Shown one piece after another: positions 34,426-44,142 of a DNA stretch of 64,000 nt. Every line of letters starts with the position of its first letter. Position 1 is the first letter of the stretch. Both the position numbers and the translations under genes were made by a program. Origin of the DNA: Lepidodermella squamata (lineage: Eukaryota; Gastrotricha); assembly GCA_047495785.1 (NCBI GenBank), contig JBLDXI010000024.1, positions 4,650,001 through 4,714,000 of the forward strand, written 5' to 3'. Under the pieces are notes generated by a model, which saw nothing but the letters and a program-made list of their open reading frames with translations, had not been told where the DNA came from and did no database searches.

Positions 34426-35475
34426 CTACATCGTCAACAGCAAGGAGAAAATTATGGCGTAAAAAATGGAGCCAAAAGAAAATATCAAGAAGAACGACAC
34501 GTCAAGTGCAAGATAGATCCTGCAAGTCATCTTGCAGATTTTCACCTTGATCGTAGCTCTATTCGGATATAACGCTATGAAAGAACACATCAAAGCCGCA
34601 TAAATAGCACACAACATCTGATATACAATTTGGCCGAAGAGAAAGTATGCCGCAAGGATTCGTTCACTTGTTTTAGGCAAATTGTTCAGCGTGTCGGATT
34701 GAAGAACGAAGGTTGCAAGCATGACTGTGGCGGCGAATGCAGCTCTATCTGGACAATCAGCTGGTACAAAGAAACTGCTAAGGCTTAGGATATTTAAGAC
34801 GAAACTTGGTGCGAAAATATTCGAGACAAAGTAAGTGGGGTCGCGTTTTAGGGTCAAACAAAACGAAGCTGTGACGTTGTCTTCCTCAATAAACGAGCGA
34901 CTTGATTGGAACTTCCAAATAGAGCCATCAGGTATGAACGATCCCAATATTAATTGCAAATCTCTGAGCCGTGCATATTTAGGTTTAGCGAACAACATAA
35001 GCCTAGTACAGCATTCTTGAGTGTCGTAAGGAAATCGCCAGAATCGCATATTGCAGGAGGATGCGAATCGCGACATGATTGCGTTCGTAAATTGCCCATC
35101 GGTAATTTCAATGCCGACGTAGCGACTGACTGTATCACCATTCATAGATGGATTGTCAGCTGAGTTTCGATGGAGGAAGATCGGCCACCAAATTCGGGCG
35201 TAGTCTGCCAATAATTGTAAACTGTCAATGCCGCCAGTTTTAGCTATGATTTGTTCATAATTCTCCTTGGTACATTGATCATTCCAAACAAAGGATAACT
35301 GCCCTGTTATCGCCATTACCTGAGAAACATCGTCAAGGAAGCTCAAATGATCTACCAATAGCTCTACAGTGACATTAGTAGTTTGACCTGTGAGTTCACT
35401 CGGCGAGTTGAAAATCGGTTCCAAGTGACAGGTCGCCAGTAGCAGCTCGAGTAGGGGAACGGATCCATTTGCCAT
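34426..35475 (-). CDS. Cys-loop receptor subunit, array member 2
   Basis: Intronless, 349 aa. The frame upstream of the ATG at 35475 meets TAA five codons earlier with no AG acceptor between, which shows that MANGSVPLLELLL really is the N-terminus. The Cys-loop is CNMRFWRFPYDTQEC. M1 has a small change (NIFAPSFVLNILSLSSFF). The M3-M4 linker reads YPNRATIKVKICKMTC, with Asn in place of the usual Asp, and M4 is one residue shorter (FSFGSIFYAIIFS). It shares most of its sequence with array member 1, so the two are recent duplicates with the 32.5-kb pseudogene between them. Confidence 0.88.
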   Translation of the reverse strand: MANGSVPLLELLLATCHLEPIFNSPSELTGQTTNVTVELLVDHLSFLDDVSQVMAITGQLSFVWNDQCTKENYEQIIAKTGGIDSLQLLADYARIWWPIFLHRNSADNPSMNGDTVSRYVGIEITDGQFTNAIMSRFASSCNMRFWRFPYDTQECCTRLMLFAKPKYARLRDLQLILGSFIPDGSIWKFQSSRSFIEEDNVTASFCLTLKRDPTYFVSNIFAPSFVLNILSLSSFFVPADCPDRAAFAATVMLATFVLQSDTLNNLPKTSERILAAYFLFGQIVYQMLCAIYAALMCSFIALYPNRATIKVKICKMTCRIYLALDVSFFLIFSFGSIFYAIIFSLLLTM

Positions 35476-36521
35476 GTCAGCATTGATTTAATGTGAAAGC
35501 AATCTAAGCTGGGCGTATAACTATTCTGAATTGAGTGGGCTAAATCGGATGTTTCGCAGCCTTTTTGCCTGGCTTTTCCTACTGACATATTTAATCGATT
35601 CCATCTCAGTGCAAACATCAATTGTGAATGCTGAATGCTGCGCTGAATTTGTGATGAAAATGGTAAAACCCTGGGACATGGATTGCGAAGCGGTAGTTTC
35701 AATTGATCAAAGCCGACTTTCGAAACCATAGAATCTCTCCGTGGGGATTCTCCCTCTCATATCAGCGAAAAAGTTTGAAAAAGTGTCAGAGGCTCAGCAT
35801 TCAGATCTGAATTCAGCTTTTCCAGTTTTTGCAGCGCAAAAATCACGCGCTCCGCCTGTACAAGTCTGAGCGGATAGGACAAATTCGGCCGGTTTAATTG
35901 AATTTCAACAAAGTCGTCATTTTTCATTTCCAATTCGAAAAATTTACAAAGAGGTCAATGAAACTTTGGCGGAAACGGTGGTATTTTTTGTTGGATCGAA
36001 GAATGATCAAACTTTTGAAATTTCAAGTTGGAAAAAATTTCAAGAATTCATTGAATTCAATTTTCTGCGAATTTTCAAAGTCGAAATTCCGAAATCGTCC
36101 TTTCCGCCGTGAATGGGTTAAGAAATTGAGGGATACATATTATGCTTATCAGTATGTCACTGTTATTCAAATTATATCGAATGACGATTTATACACTATA
36201 AATGTACGCCAGCCTAGCCTTTGCTTTTCTTTGTACCTCCCAGCATATTCGCTAGGAAGATTCTCTTGCAGATTTTATTGCAGATCTAACTTCTGTGATT
36301 AGGTCTGTTAGTTCACTTGGCGAATGGGAAGTAGGCCTCAGAAGAATCGAAAAGTAGATCCAGGAGAGTAACTGTGTTACTATCGTGTCTAGATGTTTGA
36401 AAAATTGACAAGCATAGCATTATCTTTATTTCATCATTTCCTTCATAGTCAGCAATATTCATATATAAGAAAAAGATTATAGTACAAAAGAAAATGAGGA
36501 GGAAAAGACGATAAAACAAAC
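35476..36521. other. intergenic spacer with a relic of a receptor 5' end
   Basis: At 36300-36375 the sequence (GTTAGTTCACTTGGCGAATG ... GATCCAGGAGAGTAAC) matches the first coding part of receptor genes on the minus strand but is decayed. A similar relic is at about 42400-42470. The rest is AT-rich with nothing recognised. Confidence 0.5.
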
Positions 36522-37574
36522 TTACAGCAGAAGTGTGAAAACTGTGGCATAGAATACAGCCCCGCAAAACAAAAAGAGAATGAAGAAAGTAAGATCCAGA
36601 GCTAGGTAAAATCTACAAGTCATCTTGCAAATTTTCACTTTGATCGTCGCCCGATCCGGGTATAAAGTGATGAAAGAGCACATTACAGCAGCATAAATTG
36701 CACAGACCATCTGATACACAACCTGGCCGAAGAGAAAGTAGGACGCAATTATGCGCTCGCTTGTTTTAGGCAAGTTGTTCAGCATGTCGGATTGCAGTAC
36801 GAAAGTTGCCAGCATGATGGTTGCAGTGAACGCAGCTCGATCTGGACAATCAGCTGGTACAAAGAAACTGCTTAGACCTAGGATATTTAGGACGAAGCTC
36901 GGCCCAAATAGATTCGAGACAAAGTACGTGGGGTCGCGTTTTAGTGTCAAACAAAAGCAAGCTGTAGCGTTTTCGTAAATAAACGAGCGACCCGATTGAA
37001 AATTCCAAATGGAGCTTTCAGGCATAAAGTACGAAGATGAGTCGTTGTTGAAGTAAAGATAATCAATTGTGGCGTATTGCGGCTCGACTGCCAATAAGAA
37101 TTTAGCGCAGCATTCTTGAGTATCATAAGGGAACCGCCAGAAATGCATGTTACAATATGATGAAAACGGGCCGATGATTGTGTTGTAATAATAACCATAC
37201 TCAACTTGAACGCTTGTCATATGCCTGACAGGATCGCCATCCATAGCTGGGTTATCACGTGAGTTGCGATGAATGATAACCGGCCACCAAATTCTATCTT
37301 GACCGCTGAACAACGTCAAGCTCTTAACCCCTCCCGCCCCAGCGATAATTTCCTGCGAATTTTGATAAGTGCATGGATCGAACCATCCAAAACTTAGCTT
37401 TGCCCCAAAACTCATTGTTTCCGTAACATCGTCAAGATCGGCGAAACGATCGATCGTGAGAGCTATATCAACTTTTGTGACTTGCCCGGTTAGTTCACTG
37501 GGTGAGTTGAAAGTCGGCTCCAGATGACAAGTAGCGAGAAGCAGCTCCAGAAGTGGAACTGTGCTATTCATCAT
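36522..37574 (-). CDS. Cys-loop receptor subunit, array member 3 (MMNST type)
   Basis: Intronless, 350 aa. It differs from members 1 and 2 in the N-terminus (MMNSTVPLLELLLATCHLEP), in having a longer loop before the pre-M1 strand (NNDSSSYFMPESSIWNF), and in the region YGYYYNTIIGPFSSYC preceding the Cys-loop CNMHFWRFPYDTQEC. Pore and M3 are nearly identical to the others (CPDRAAFTATIMLATFVLQS). The first potential N-glycosylation site is at residue 3. With array member 4, only 315 bp upstream, it forms a MANG/MMNST pair that is repeated elsewhere (45.9-48.1 kb), so the duplicating unit included two genes. Confidence 0.88.
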   Translation of the reverse strand: MMNSTVPLLELLLATCHLEPTFNSPSELTGQVTKVDIALTIDRFADLDDVTETMSFGAKLSFGWFDPCTYQNSQEIIAGAGGVKSLTLFSGQDRIWWPVIIHRNSRDNPAMDGDPVRHMTSVQVEYGYYYNTIIGPFSSYCNMHFWRFPYDTQECCAKFLLAVEPQYATIDYLYFNNDSSSYFMPESSIWNFQSGRSFIYENATACFCLTLKRDPTYFVSNLFGPSFVLNILGLSSFFVPADCPDRAAFTATIMLATFVLQSDMLNNLPKTSERIIASYFLFGQVVYQMVCAIYAAVMCSFITLYPDRATIKVKICKMTCRFYLALDLTFFILFLFCGAVFYATVFTLLL

Positions 37575-37889
37575 TGTCTATTGCAAGTTAAAAAATAGGC
37601 CAAACCATAATTCGATTTATAGGAAAACTCATAGGTATCATTATTGTTGACTGTGCATCTGCCTTATCCATTATATATTACGAAACGTCATGCCACAATC
37701 GGGCTATATGAGTCGGTATGCAAACTTCCAGCACTTTCGGGAGCAAAAATCTTGTTTGTTTTTGGCTTATTGATAACCCAGTTTTGAAAAAGGGCAAAAA
37801 CAAATGGACGGACTTCACTTTATGCCCTGTTAATATCAAAGATCGTTCTTCACGTTTTCCACTTTTATTAATTATTGGAGCACAAACGC

Positions 37890-38936
37890 TTACACCAGAA
37901 GGGTAAAAACTGTAGCATAGAATGCAGCCCCGCACAGCAAAAAGATAGAGAAGAAGGTAAGATCCAGAGCAAGGTAGAATCTGCACGACATCCTGCAAAT
38001 GTTCACTTTGATCGTTGCCCGATCCGGGTATAAAGTGATGAAAGAGCACATTACAGCAGCATAAATTGCACAGACCATCTGATACACAACCTGGCCGAAG
38101 AGAAAGTAGGACGCAATTATGCGCTCGCTTGTTTTAGGCAAGTTGTTCAGCATGTCGGATTGCAGAACGAAAGTTGCCAGCATGATTGTCGCAGCGAAAG
38201 CAGCTCGATCCGGGCAATCAGCTGGTACAAAGAAACTGCTGAGGCCTAGGATGTTCAGGACGAAGCTCGGGCCGAAGAGATTTGAGATGAAGTAGGTTGG
38301 GTCGCGTTTAAGGGTCAAACAAAAGGAACCTGTAGTATTGTCTTCCTCAAGGAACGCACGTCTCGACTCGTACTTCCAAATTGAGCTATCCGGAATGAAT
38401 GATTTCACTTCGAAAAACAAATCGCCCAGCTGGGCGTATTTTGGACTTGCGAACAGGAAGATTTTCATACAGCACTCTTGGGTGTCGTAAGGAAATCGGT
38501 AAAAATTCATCGTACAAGAGGACGCAAATTGCGAAAGGATCGCGGTGATATATTGCCCATCCGCAACGTCAATCTCAACAGCACGACAGACTGTATCGCC
38601 AGTCATTGATGGGTTGTCAGCCGAGTTGCGATGTAGGAAACCTGGCCACCAAATGCGGTCGTGTTCCCTAACTAATTTCAGGCTGTCGACACCCCCAGCT
38701 TGTGCTATGATTTTTTTAGAATTCTCCTCGGTGCATGGATCATTCCATATAAAGGATAACTGCGCAGTTATCGCCATTACTTGAGTTACATCGTCAAGGT
38801 AGATCAAGTGATCTACCATTAATTGTACATCAACAATAGTTGGTACGCCTGTGAGTTCACTCGGCGAGTTGAACATCGGTTCCAGGTGACAAGCTGCCAG
38901 TAGTAACTCGAGAAGGGGAAAGGTGCCATTCGCCAT
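37890..38936 (-). CDS. Cys-loop receptor subunit, array member 4
   Basis: Intronless, 348 aa, starting MANGTFPLLELLLAACHLEP. Extracellular features are DRIWWPGFLHRNS, a Cys-loop with Tyr for Trp (CTMNFYRFPYDTQEC), and the pre-M1 segment SIWKYESRRAFLEEDNTT. M2 keeps CPDRAAFAATIML. The last residues are ATVFTLLV. The N-terminal half is close to the 32.5-kb pseudogene and member 5, while the pore half is nearly identical to member 3 (TSERIIASYFLFGQ). This suggests gene conversion between neighbours. Confidence 0.88.
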   Translation of the reverse strand: MANGTFPLLELLLAACHLEPMFNSPSELTGVPTIVDVQLMVDHLIYLDDVTQVMAITAQLSFIWNDPCTEENSKKIIAQAGGVDSLKLVREHDRIWWPGFLHRNSADNPSMTGDTVCRAVEIDVADGQYITAILSQFASSCTMNFYRFPYDTQECCMKIFLFASPKYAQLGDLFFEVKSFIPDSSIWKYESRRAFLEEDNTTGSFCLTLKRDPTYFISNLFGPSFVLNILGLSSFFVPADCPDRAAFAATIMLATFVLQSDMLNNLPKTSERIIASYFLFGQVVYQMVCAIYAAVMCSFITLYPDRATIKVNICRMSCRFYLALDLTFFSIFLLCGAAFYATVFTLLV

Positions 38937-39287
38937 GTCAGGATTAAATCAAGGTGAAGCTATCTGAGTAGCACGCATCACTGATCGCAGTCGAGTGGGC
39001 GAATGCGCTTGATCGGATATATGGCGAATCCCTGTGCCAGGTTTTTTATCTGAAATTTTCAATCGATTTCGTCTCTCAGCAAACATCGAAGTGAATGAAT
39101 ATTTAATCAAAATGCTAAAAATCCTGGAACAACCATGCGGCAGATATATGAGTAATGTTTCAATTTATTAAAGCCGAACTTGAATAAATTCAATAAATTG
39201 TTGCTGAGTTAAAACTGTGTTAAGATCGTTTTCGGGTATGATTACGTGTGATGATCTCGCCATAATTCATCAAACCTCAGATTATGA

Positions 39288-39770
39288 CCGCTACGCAGTG
39301 ACTTTGATTTGATTTGATTTGATTTATTCAGTAAATCACAGGTCTTTGTAAATCAATCATTTCAAATCAAATCCCCAACAAATCGATAGTAAATCAATCA
39401 AATCAAACCATCAGGCCCGCTTAAATCAAATGAAATCAAATCTTTCGCATAGGGAAACATGAGTATCATGGTAAATTTCTGGGGATTCATTCAGATTTCA
39501 AGTTTGGTTTTGGCAGAATGAGTATGAAAGGGCATGAATAGCCCCAGGCTTTGGAAAGCAGTTGTTTTCGAGGCAAATGTGAGTTCTCATGTTTAGTAAC
39601 AGGAGAATTCCGAGAGTTCTGATTTTTATAAATCAGCAGTAAATCAAGCGGGCTAAATTTAAATCAAATCAAATCATCCTGAAATTTTCTAAATCAAATC
39701 ATCAAAAAATGCCCTAAATCAAATCACAATCACAATCAAATCAAATCAAGTCAAAGTCTCTGCCGCTACG
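39288..39770. mobile_element. hAT-like non-autonomous element with 8-bp duplication
   Basis: Element 39296-39762 (467 bp) has inverted ends CAGTGACTTTGATTTGATTT and, at the right, the complement of CAGAGACTTTGACTTGATTT. It is flanked by the perfect 8-bp duplication CCGCTACG (39288-39295 and 39763-39770). CAGNG ends with 8-bp duplications are typical of hAT. The interior is rich in AAATCAAATC units and holds no coding sequence. It sits at the truncated end of the polycystin relic. Confidence 0.85.
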
Positions 39771-41150
39771 TCACACATATGCACCAGTACTTATTGAATG
39801 TAAGGTGGCAGAAGAAAAGCAGGATTTCCATGAAAAATGTGATTCCATAAAGATTGGCCATTAACACTTCCCAGTTGACAAGGAGGTCAAAATTGACGAA
39901 TGAAGTTCTGTCGGTCCGGAGTCGAGTCACAGCTTTCATGACTACGAGAATTCGGGCGATGAACAATCCAACAATAGCCAAGGCTATCAATATCTGACAC
40001 ACCTCTGACAACTTCCAACCATCTTTACGGAATTTAGCGAATCCTTGTTTTTTCATTTTGATAATAACTTTAACAAGATGTGAAATAGCCAGCGAAACCC
40101 AGATGCCTTTAATGGCGAAGATGAAGATCGAACTTGCCCCAATATATTGGTACAAATGAAGAGGATACATCCTTGCGTGATAAGTCATTTCTCCAGCAAT
40201 CACGGCTTCGAACACAACTTTCACAGCGATAAACAAGTTGACCTGAGCATTGAACAGAACCATGTCTACAAACAATACTGAAGTTGCGTTGTCGAGCCAT
40301 CTCATCGACTGAAGCCCAGCAACGAAAGCTTGAGCTTTCTCAATATTCACGGTATAGGGAGCGAGTCCACCTCCCATCTCTCCTCCTGGACCCCTTACAA
40401 CCGCGTAAGCGAACACGGAGTGAGTGTCGACCATGGTGGCTCAAATGTTAGAGCCGTGTCTTCTCAGAAAGGCAGTCCGGGTTCAATCCCCGGGTACGAC
40501 ACTTTTCGAGTACTCGTGTAGCGCGTTACACACGGGAAGATCTACGATCTACGTAGTAGCCGCCACTCCTGTAGGTTGCTTGCCAGCCTGAGTAGGGAAT
40601 TCCGCTGTCATCTCAATGAATCCATGGAGCTTACTCAGTCCGTCCTCGCCGATTCCAAGCTGGCCATAGTATTGATTCTGACACCTTGTAGTATTGACCA
40701 ATAATTTGTCTACGAATTTCTTGACAAATCGAGGTATCGGCGAAGTCTCCAGCAAACAGGGGGCTGAAAAATATGGTCTTATCTGTACCATTTGGTTCAG
40801 TAAAGTAAAGCATACTCACCGGATCGGACTCGCTGTTGTCTCAAGCGAACGGGCCCGAGAACTAGCACACCATGGTTTAGAACTTTGTAGATATTCTTCA
40901 CGTTGAATTTTAAGGCCTTACTCAACTGGTTGGCGGTGAAAAACTGCGGCAGCAGATTGTTATTTAGCCACGAGTAAATTTAGCTGTAGTCATTGATCAC
41001 ACCCATCTGTGGTACAGTAGGCATCTCGATCAATGGCTTCGCCAATTTGTTGATAGGCCAGTCTGTTCTGCGTGGCAGATATCACAATAGCAAATGTAAC
41101 GACGTAGATGATGTTCATAGCAACAAAATCGTTGGCTCCGATCAATAGTA
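39766..41150 (-). pseudogene. polycystin (PKD2-like) channel pseudogene
   Basis: Several frames together read as the first part of a polycystin. About 41150-40990 gives a first transmembrane helix (MNIIYVVTFAIVISATQNR) and, after an in-frame stop, YSWLNNNLLPQFFTANQLSK. Around 40880-40830 there is a LGPVRLRQQRVR segment typical of the family. Downstream (40400-39770) one open frame holds VNIEKAQAFVAGLQSMRWLD, FVDMVLFNAQVNLF and the following helices up to about S4. Stops and frame changes break it, a tRNA-like sequence lies inside it, and the pore and C-terminus are missing where the hAT-like element begins. It is a decayed fragment, not an expressed channel. Confidence 0.7.
40424..40502 (+). 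ncRNA. degenerate tRNA-like sequence (tRNA pseudogene or SINE head)
   Basis: Six-base ends GTGTCG and CGACAC pair. The D arm is GGCTC/GAGCC. A 5-bp T arm encloses TTCAATC. The B-box GGTTCAATCC is perfect and the A-box acceptable. However there are extra bases between acceptor and D stem, an 8-nt anticodon loop, and extra bases after the T arm. A functional tRNA is therefore unlikely; it lies within the polycystin relic. Confidence 0.55.
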
Positions 41151-41158
41151 GGTGTCCA

Positions 41159-41319
41159 CATAATGGACTACATTCCTAACATAGACATGAGGCTGGCTCT
41201 ATGCGGAGGTCTTATTGAAGTGAGCCGCATTGTTGAAAAACAACGGTTAAGGTACTTCGGACACATTGTGAGATGTGAGATCACGCACGTTTTCCTTACG
41301 CCGGAAAAAGAAAACTAGC
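41159..41319 (+). pseudogene. non-LTR retrotransposon fragment (end of reverse transcriptase)
   Basis: One frame reads IEVSRIVEKQRLRYFGHIVR, the characteristic Arg-Leu-Arg-x-Phe-Gly-His segment at the C-terminal end of many LINE-type reverse transcriptase ORFs, then stops at about 41319. An (ATT)n run at 41619-41640 could be the 3' tail. The rest of the element is missing. Confidence 0.6.
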
Positions 41320-41618
41320 ACTAAGAATAAGGCCAAGGAGAAGAAGGGCAAAGCGCCAAAGAAAAAAGGGAAGGAAAAATTCAGCGAAAAGGAGTTTAAA
41401 TTAAAATTATACCCGATTTTCAACTAGCTGAACTGGTGTCTTTTGAAAAAGATGAATGGCGCATGATTGTTAACTCGATTGAAAACTATGAATTTTTCGG
41501 AAAGAGCCAGATCTTCAACTGTGGGGGTGGGTAAGAATTTCTCTTTGCCTGCCTTCGCCTTCTTCAAAACCGGAAACGGTATATGGCGCTCAGTCCAGAT
41601 GAGGCTTAAATAAAACTA

Positions 41619-41650
41619 TTATTATTATTATTATTATTATTTTTTTTTTT
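41619..41650. repeat. ATT microsatellite followed by T run
   Basis: About seven ATT units followed by a poly-T stretch, possibly the tail of the retrotransposon fragment lying upstream. Confidence 0.8.
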
Positions 41651-42116
41651 TAAAGCCGACCTCCGAACCCATAGAAGCTGAACAGGTGAGTTGAGGAATA
41701 CACGAATGAGGAATACCTATTGTGTATATCTCTGTCATTCAAAAGACATCGAATAATGACTACTACATTATAGGCCAGCCTGTAATCTTTGTACCTCCGC
41801 TACGCTACGCTTCGGAGCTGCTACTCTGTTAACGCGCCGTTCGCTTCGTTTTGCCATTACGCGAGGACATTGAGGCTCCCTGCGTCGCCGCCTCAGAAGT
41901 CGCCGGTCTTCCCATTAAATTCGCGCTTATCCCCAGGCCCGCTCCCTACTATGGCTTGATCTCTCTTCATAAATTTCATTCCTCTATTCCTCTGTCTGTG
42001 TCCTTTTGTCTGTGTATTTTTTCCATTGCTGTCAGCCCATAGATAAATAAGTGAGAAAAGATAGGAAACTCATGCATGAGCATTGTTCCGAAATTCGGCG
42101 TCAGCTGTGACCAATC

Positions 42117-42250
42117 GTTGAACTCTCGTCCATTTTCGTTTAATCGAAATTTTGGCATTTTTTCAAGCCTCACTTTTTATTCTTATTGCATAGCCCACCT
42201 GACCACAAATGCCAAAATTTCGATTAAACGAAAATTGACGAGCGTTCAAC
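42117..42250. mobile_element. foldback MITE with 41-bp inverted arms
   Basis: The left arm 42117-42157 (GTTGAACTCTCGTCCATTTT, then CGTTTAATCGAAATTTTGGC) and right arm 42210-42250 are inverted with only about two mismatches, separated by 52 nt. No coding content. No clear target duplication is seen. Confidence 0.7.
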
Positions 42251-42869
42251 CATCAATGTGCTAATGCTTTTGATGAAGGAAATGACAAAATATAAAAAAG
42301 TTTTTGTTCTATTGTACCTTCAACCTTCCAGCATATTCGCAATGTTTTGCTGTGGAAATTATAATGAAGGTATATACTCTATACTAACGTTTGCGATTAG
42401 GCCGACATCCCTTGCCGAATTGAAATTAGGCTTAAAATGTATCTAGAAATTGATCCAGGAGAGTAACATTATACTGTATTATGTATCACGTCTGTTTGAA
42501 AAACGGCCAAGGCAGTAATATACACTGTGTATAACTGAAAACCTATTTATTTTATTGTTTAAATAATATTTATTTAAAAGCTATCATGGTTGTTCGCACA
42601 TCTTTTTCATCAATTATATATAATAACATTAGACGCTAATATCGGGCGTCACATGCGATCGCGAACTTCAAGCACTTTCGGGATCAATGCTTGTTTTCTT
42701 TGCTATATGGCGTATTGAAAAACCAGTAGTGAAAAGGCATGAAAATAGCATGCAGTTGTGAAAAATGGACTAACATCTGTCTATTAAGGTCACTCCTAGC
42801 TAACATCAAAAATCCTATGGTTGGATTTTGAATTGTTCAGTTACAGCAGAAGAGTAAAAACTGTGGCAT

Positions 42870-43400
42870 CATTATACTCCCGTTTTGCAGGTCAAAGGTC
42901 ACACTTGCACACGTGATCAAAACACTAAACTTTCAAGTTGTTGCTTGTTGTTAAGTTGGCGGTGGTTTCGTCATTTCGTCATTTCGTCAATTCGTCACTT
43001 TGAAAAACTTCCAAAAGGCCGAAAAAACTTAAAAAAAAAAATAAGAGCTGGAGTCGAACTATCAACCTCCGGTTTCGAGTGCTAGTGCTGGAACCACTAA
43101 GCAAGCAAGTAGTCTTAAAATAGTGTGCATCTATCTTGTTAAAGTATGCTTTAACTGTGGCCTATATCAATTGATTCTAAGACGGGTCCCATGTGTCTCC
43201 TGTGTGGTATAGTGGTTCAAGCTATAGCTAAGGAAACCAGAGGTTGATAGTTCGACTCCAGCTCATAACATATTTTTTTTATGGTGACGAAATGACGAAA
43301 TGACGAAACTACCACACTAGCAACAACCTAAAAGTTTAGTGTTTTGATCACACGTTTTGATCGCGTGTGCAAGTGTGACCTGCAAAACGGGAGTATAATG
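42870..43400. mobile_element. foldback transposon carrying two inverted tRNA-like modules
   Basis: The inverted arms begin CATTATACTCCCGTTTTGCA and extend about 110 bp (through repeated TTTCGTCA). The insertion splits the receptor coding sequence at GGCAT/AGAATAC with an AT duplication at 42868-42869 and 43401-43402. Intact relatives show the empty site. Inside are tRNA-like sequences at about 43035-43105 (minus) and 43195-43270 (plus). No transposase is present. Confidence 0.82.
43195..43270 (+). ncRNA. tRNA-like module inside foldback element
   Basis: An A-box-like TGGTATAGTGGTTCAAGC and a B-box-like AGTTCGACTCC are correctly spaced. The second copy lies inverted at about 43035-43105 with the same GATAGTTCGACTCCAGC end. 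Arms are too degenerate for a working tRNA. Confidence 0.45.
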
Positions 43401-43944
43401 ATAGAATACAGCGCCGCAGAACAAAAAGAGAATAAAGAAGGTAAGATCCAGAGCAAGGTAGAATCAGTAGGTCACCTTGCAAATTTATACCTTGATCGTC
43501 GCTCGATCCGGGTATAAAGTGATGAAAGAGCACATCAAAGCAGCATAAATTGCACAGACCATCTGATACACAACTTGCCCGAAGAGAAAGTAGGTCGCAA
43601 TTATGCGTTCATTTGTTTTGGGCAAGTTGTTCAGCATGTCTCTGATTGCAGAACGAAAGTTGCCAGCATGATTGTAGCCGCGAAAGCTGCTCGATCCGGG
43701 CAATCAGCTGGCACAAAGATGTGAACACGCTAAAGATTGCTTTGTAATAATAACCGGACTCAACTTGAACGCTTGTCAACTGCCTGACAGGATCGCCATC
43801 CATAGCTGGGTTAACTGGTGAGTTGCGATGGATGACATTCGGCCACCAAATTCTATCGTGCCCGCTGAATAACAATGTTACTAATGTTACAAGCAATGTT
43901 ACTAAGAATTATGTAACGCAGACCACCAATAAATCGGTATCTCT

Positions 43945-44075
43945 CTGTGTGACGAAGTATGTGGGTTCGCCTTTCACCTTTCAGTGTCAAACAAACAGAG
44001 TGGTTGAAACACCGAGTCGATTGAACAATAATATATGATACACCGGTTTTTACCGTTTTCAACCGGTTTTTCATC
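43945..44075. repeat. dispersed repeat containing a receptor M1-proximal fragment (copy 1)
   Basis: TGTGTGACGAAGTATGT and the following 120 bp (through ACCGGTTTTTACCGTTTTCA) recur at 52512-52625. The first part resembles the antisense of receptor CLTLKRDPTYFV codons but is degenerate. It may be a captured or converted receptor piece inside a repeat. Confidence 0.5.
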
Positions 44076-44142
44076 TGTCTTTACCTCAAAAACACCGACG
44101 ATAGCGATTTGACAGGTCGACTTTGGGCAAAGTTCACGCATG

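Larger units (their letters stand above)
42845..43890 (-). pseudogene. Cys-loop receptor pseudogene with transposon in M4
   Basis: The coding remnant is of the MINST type, closest to array member 6. M4 is split by the foldback element at 42870-43400. An AT pair inserted near 43641 shifts the frame in M2-M3. A deletion at about 43720 joins the M2 region directly to the extracellular region before the Cys-loop (GYYYKAIFSVFTS), removing M1 and the Cys-loop. The N-terminal third beyond about 43870 is replaced by unrelated sequence. The 3' flank (42630-42840) still matches the 3' flank of member 6 (50880-51170), confirming segmental duplication. Confidence 0.85.

Noticed and set aside
40424-40502. 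Functional tRNA gene
   Set aside because: Extra bases between arms and an 8-nt anticodon loop make a working tRNA unlikely; treated as a tRNA-derived relic.
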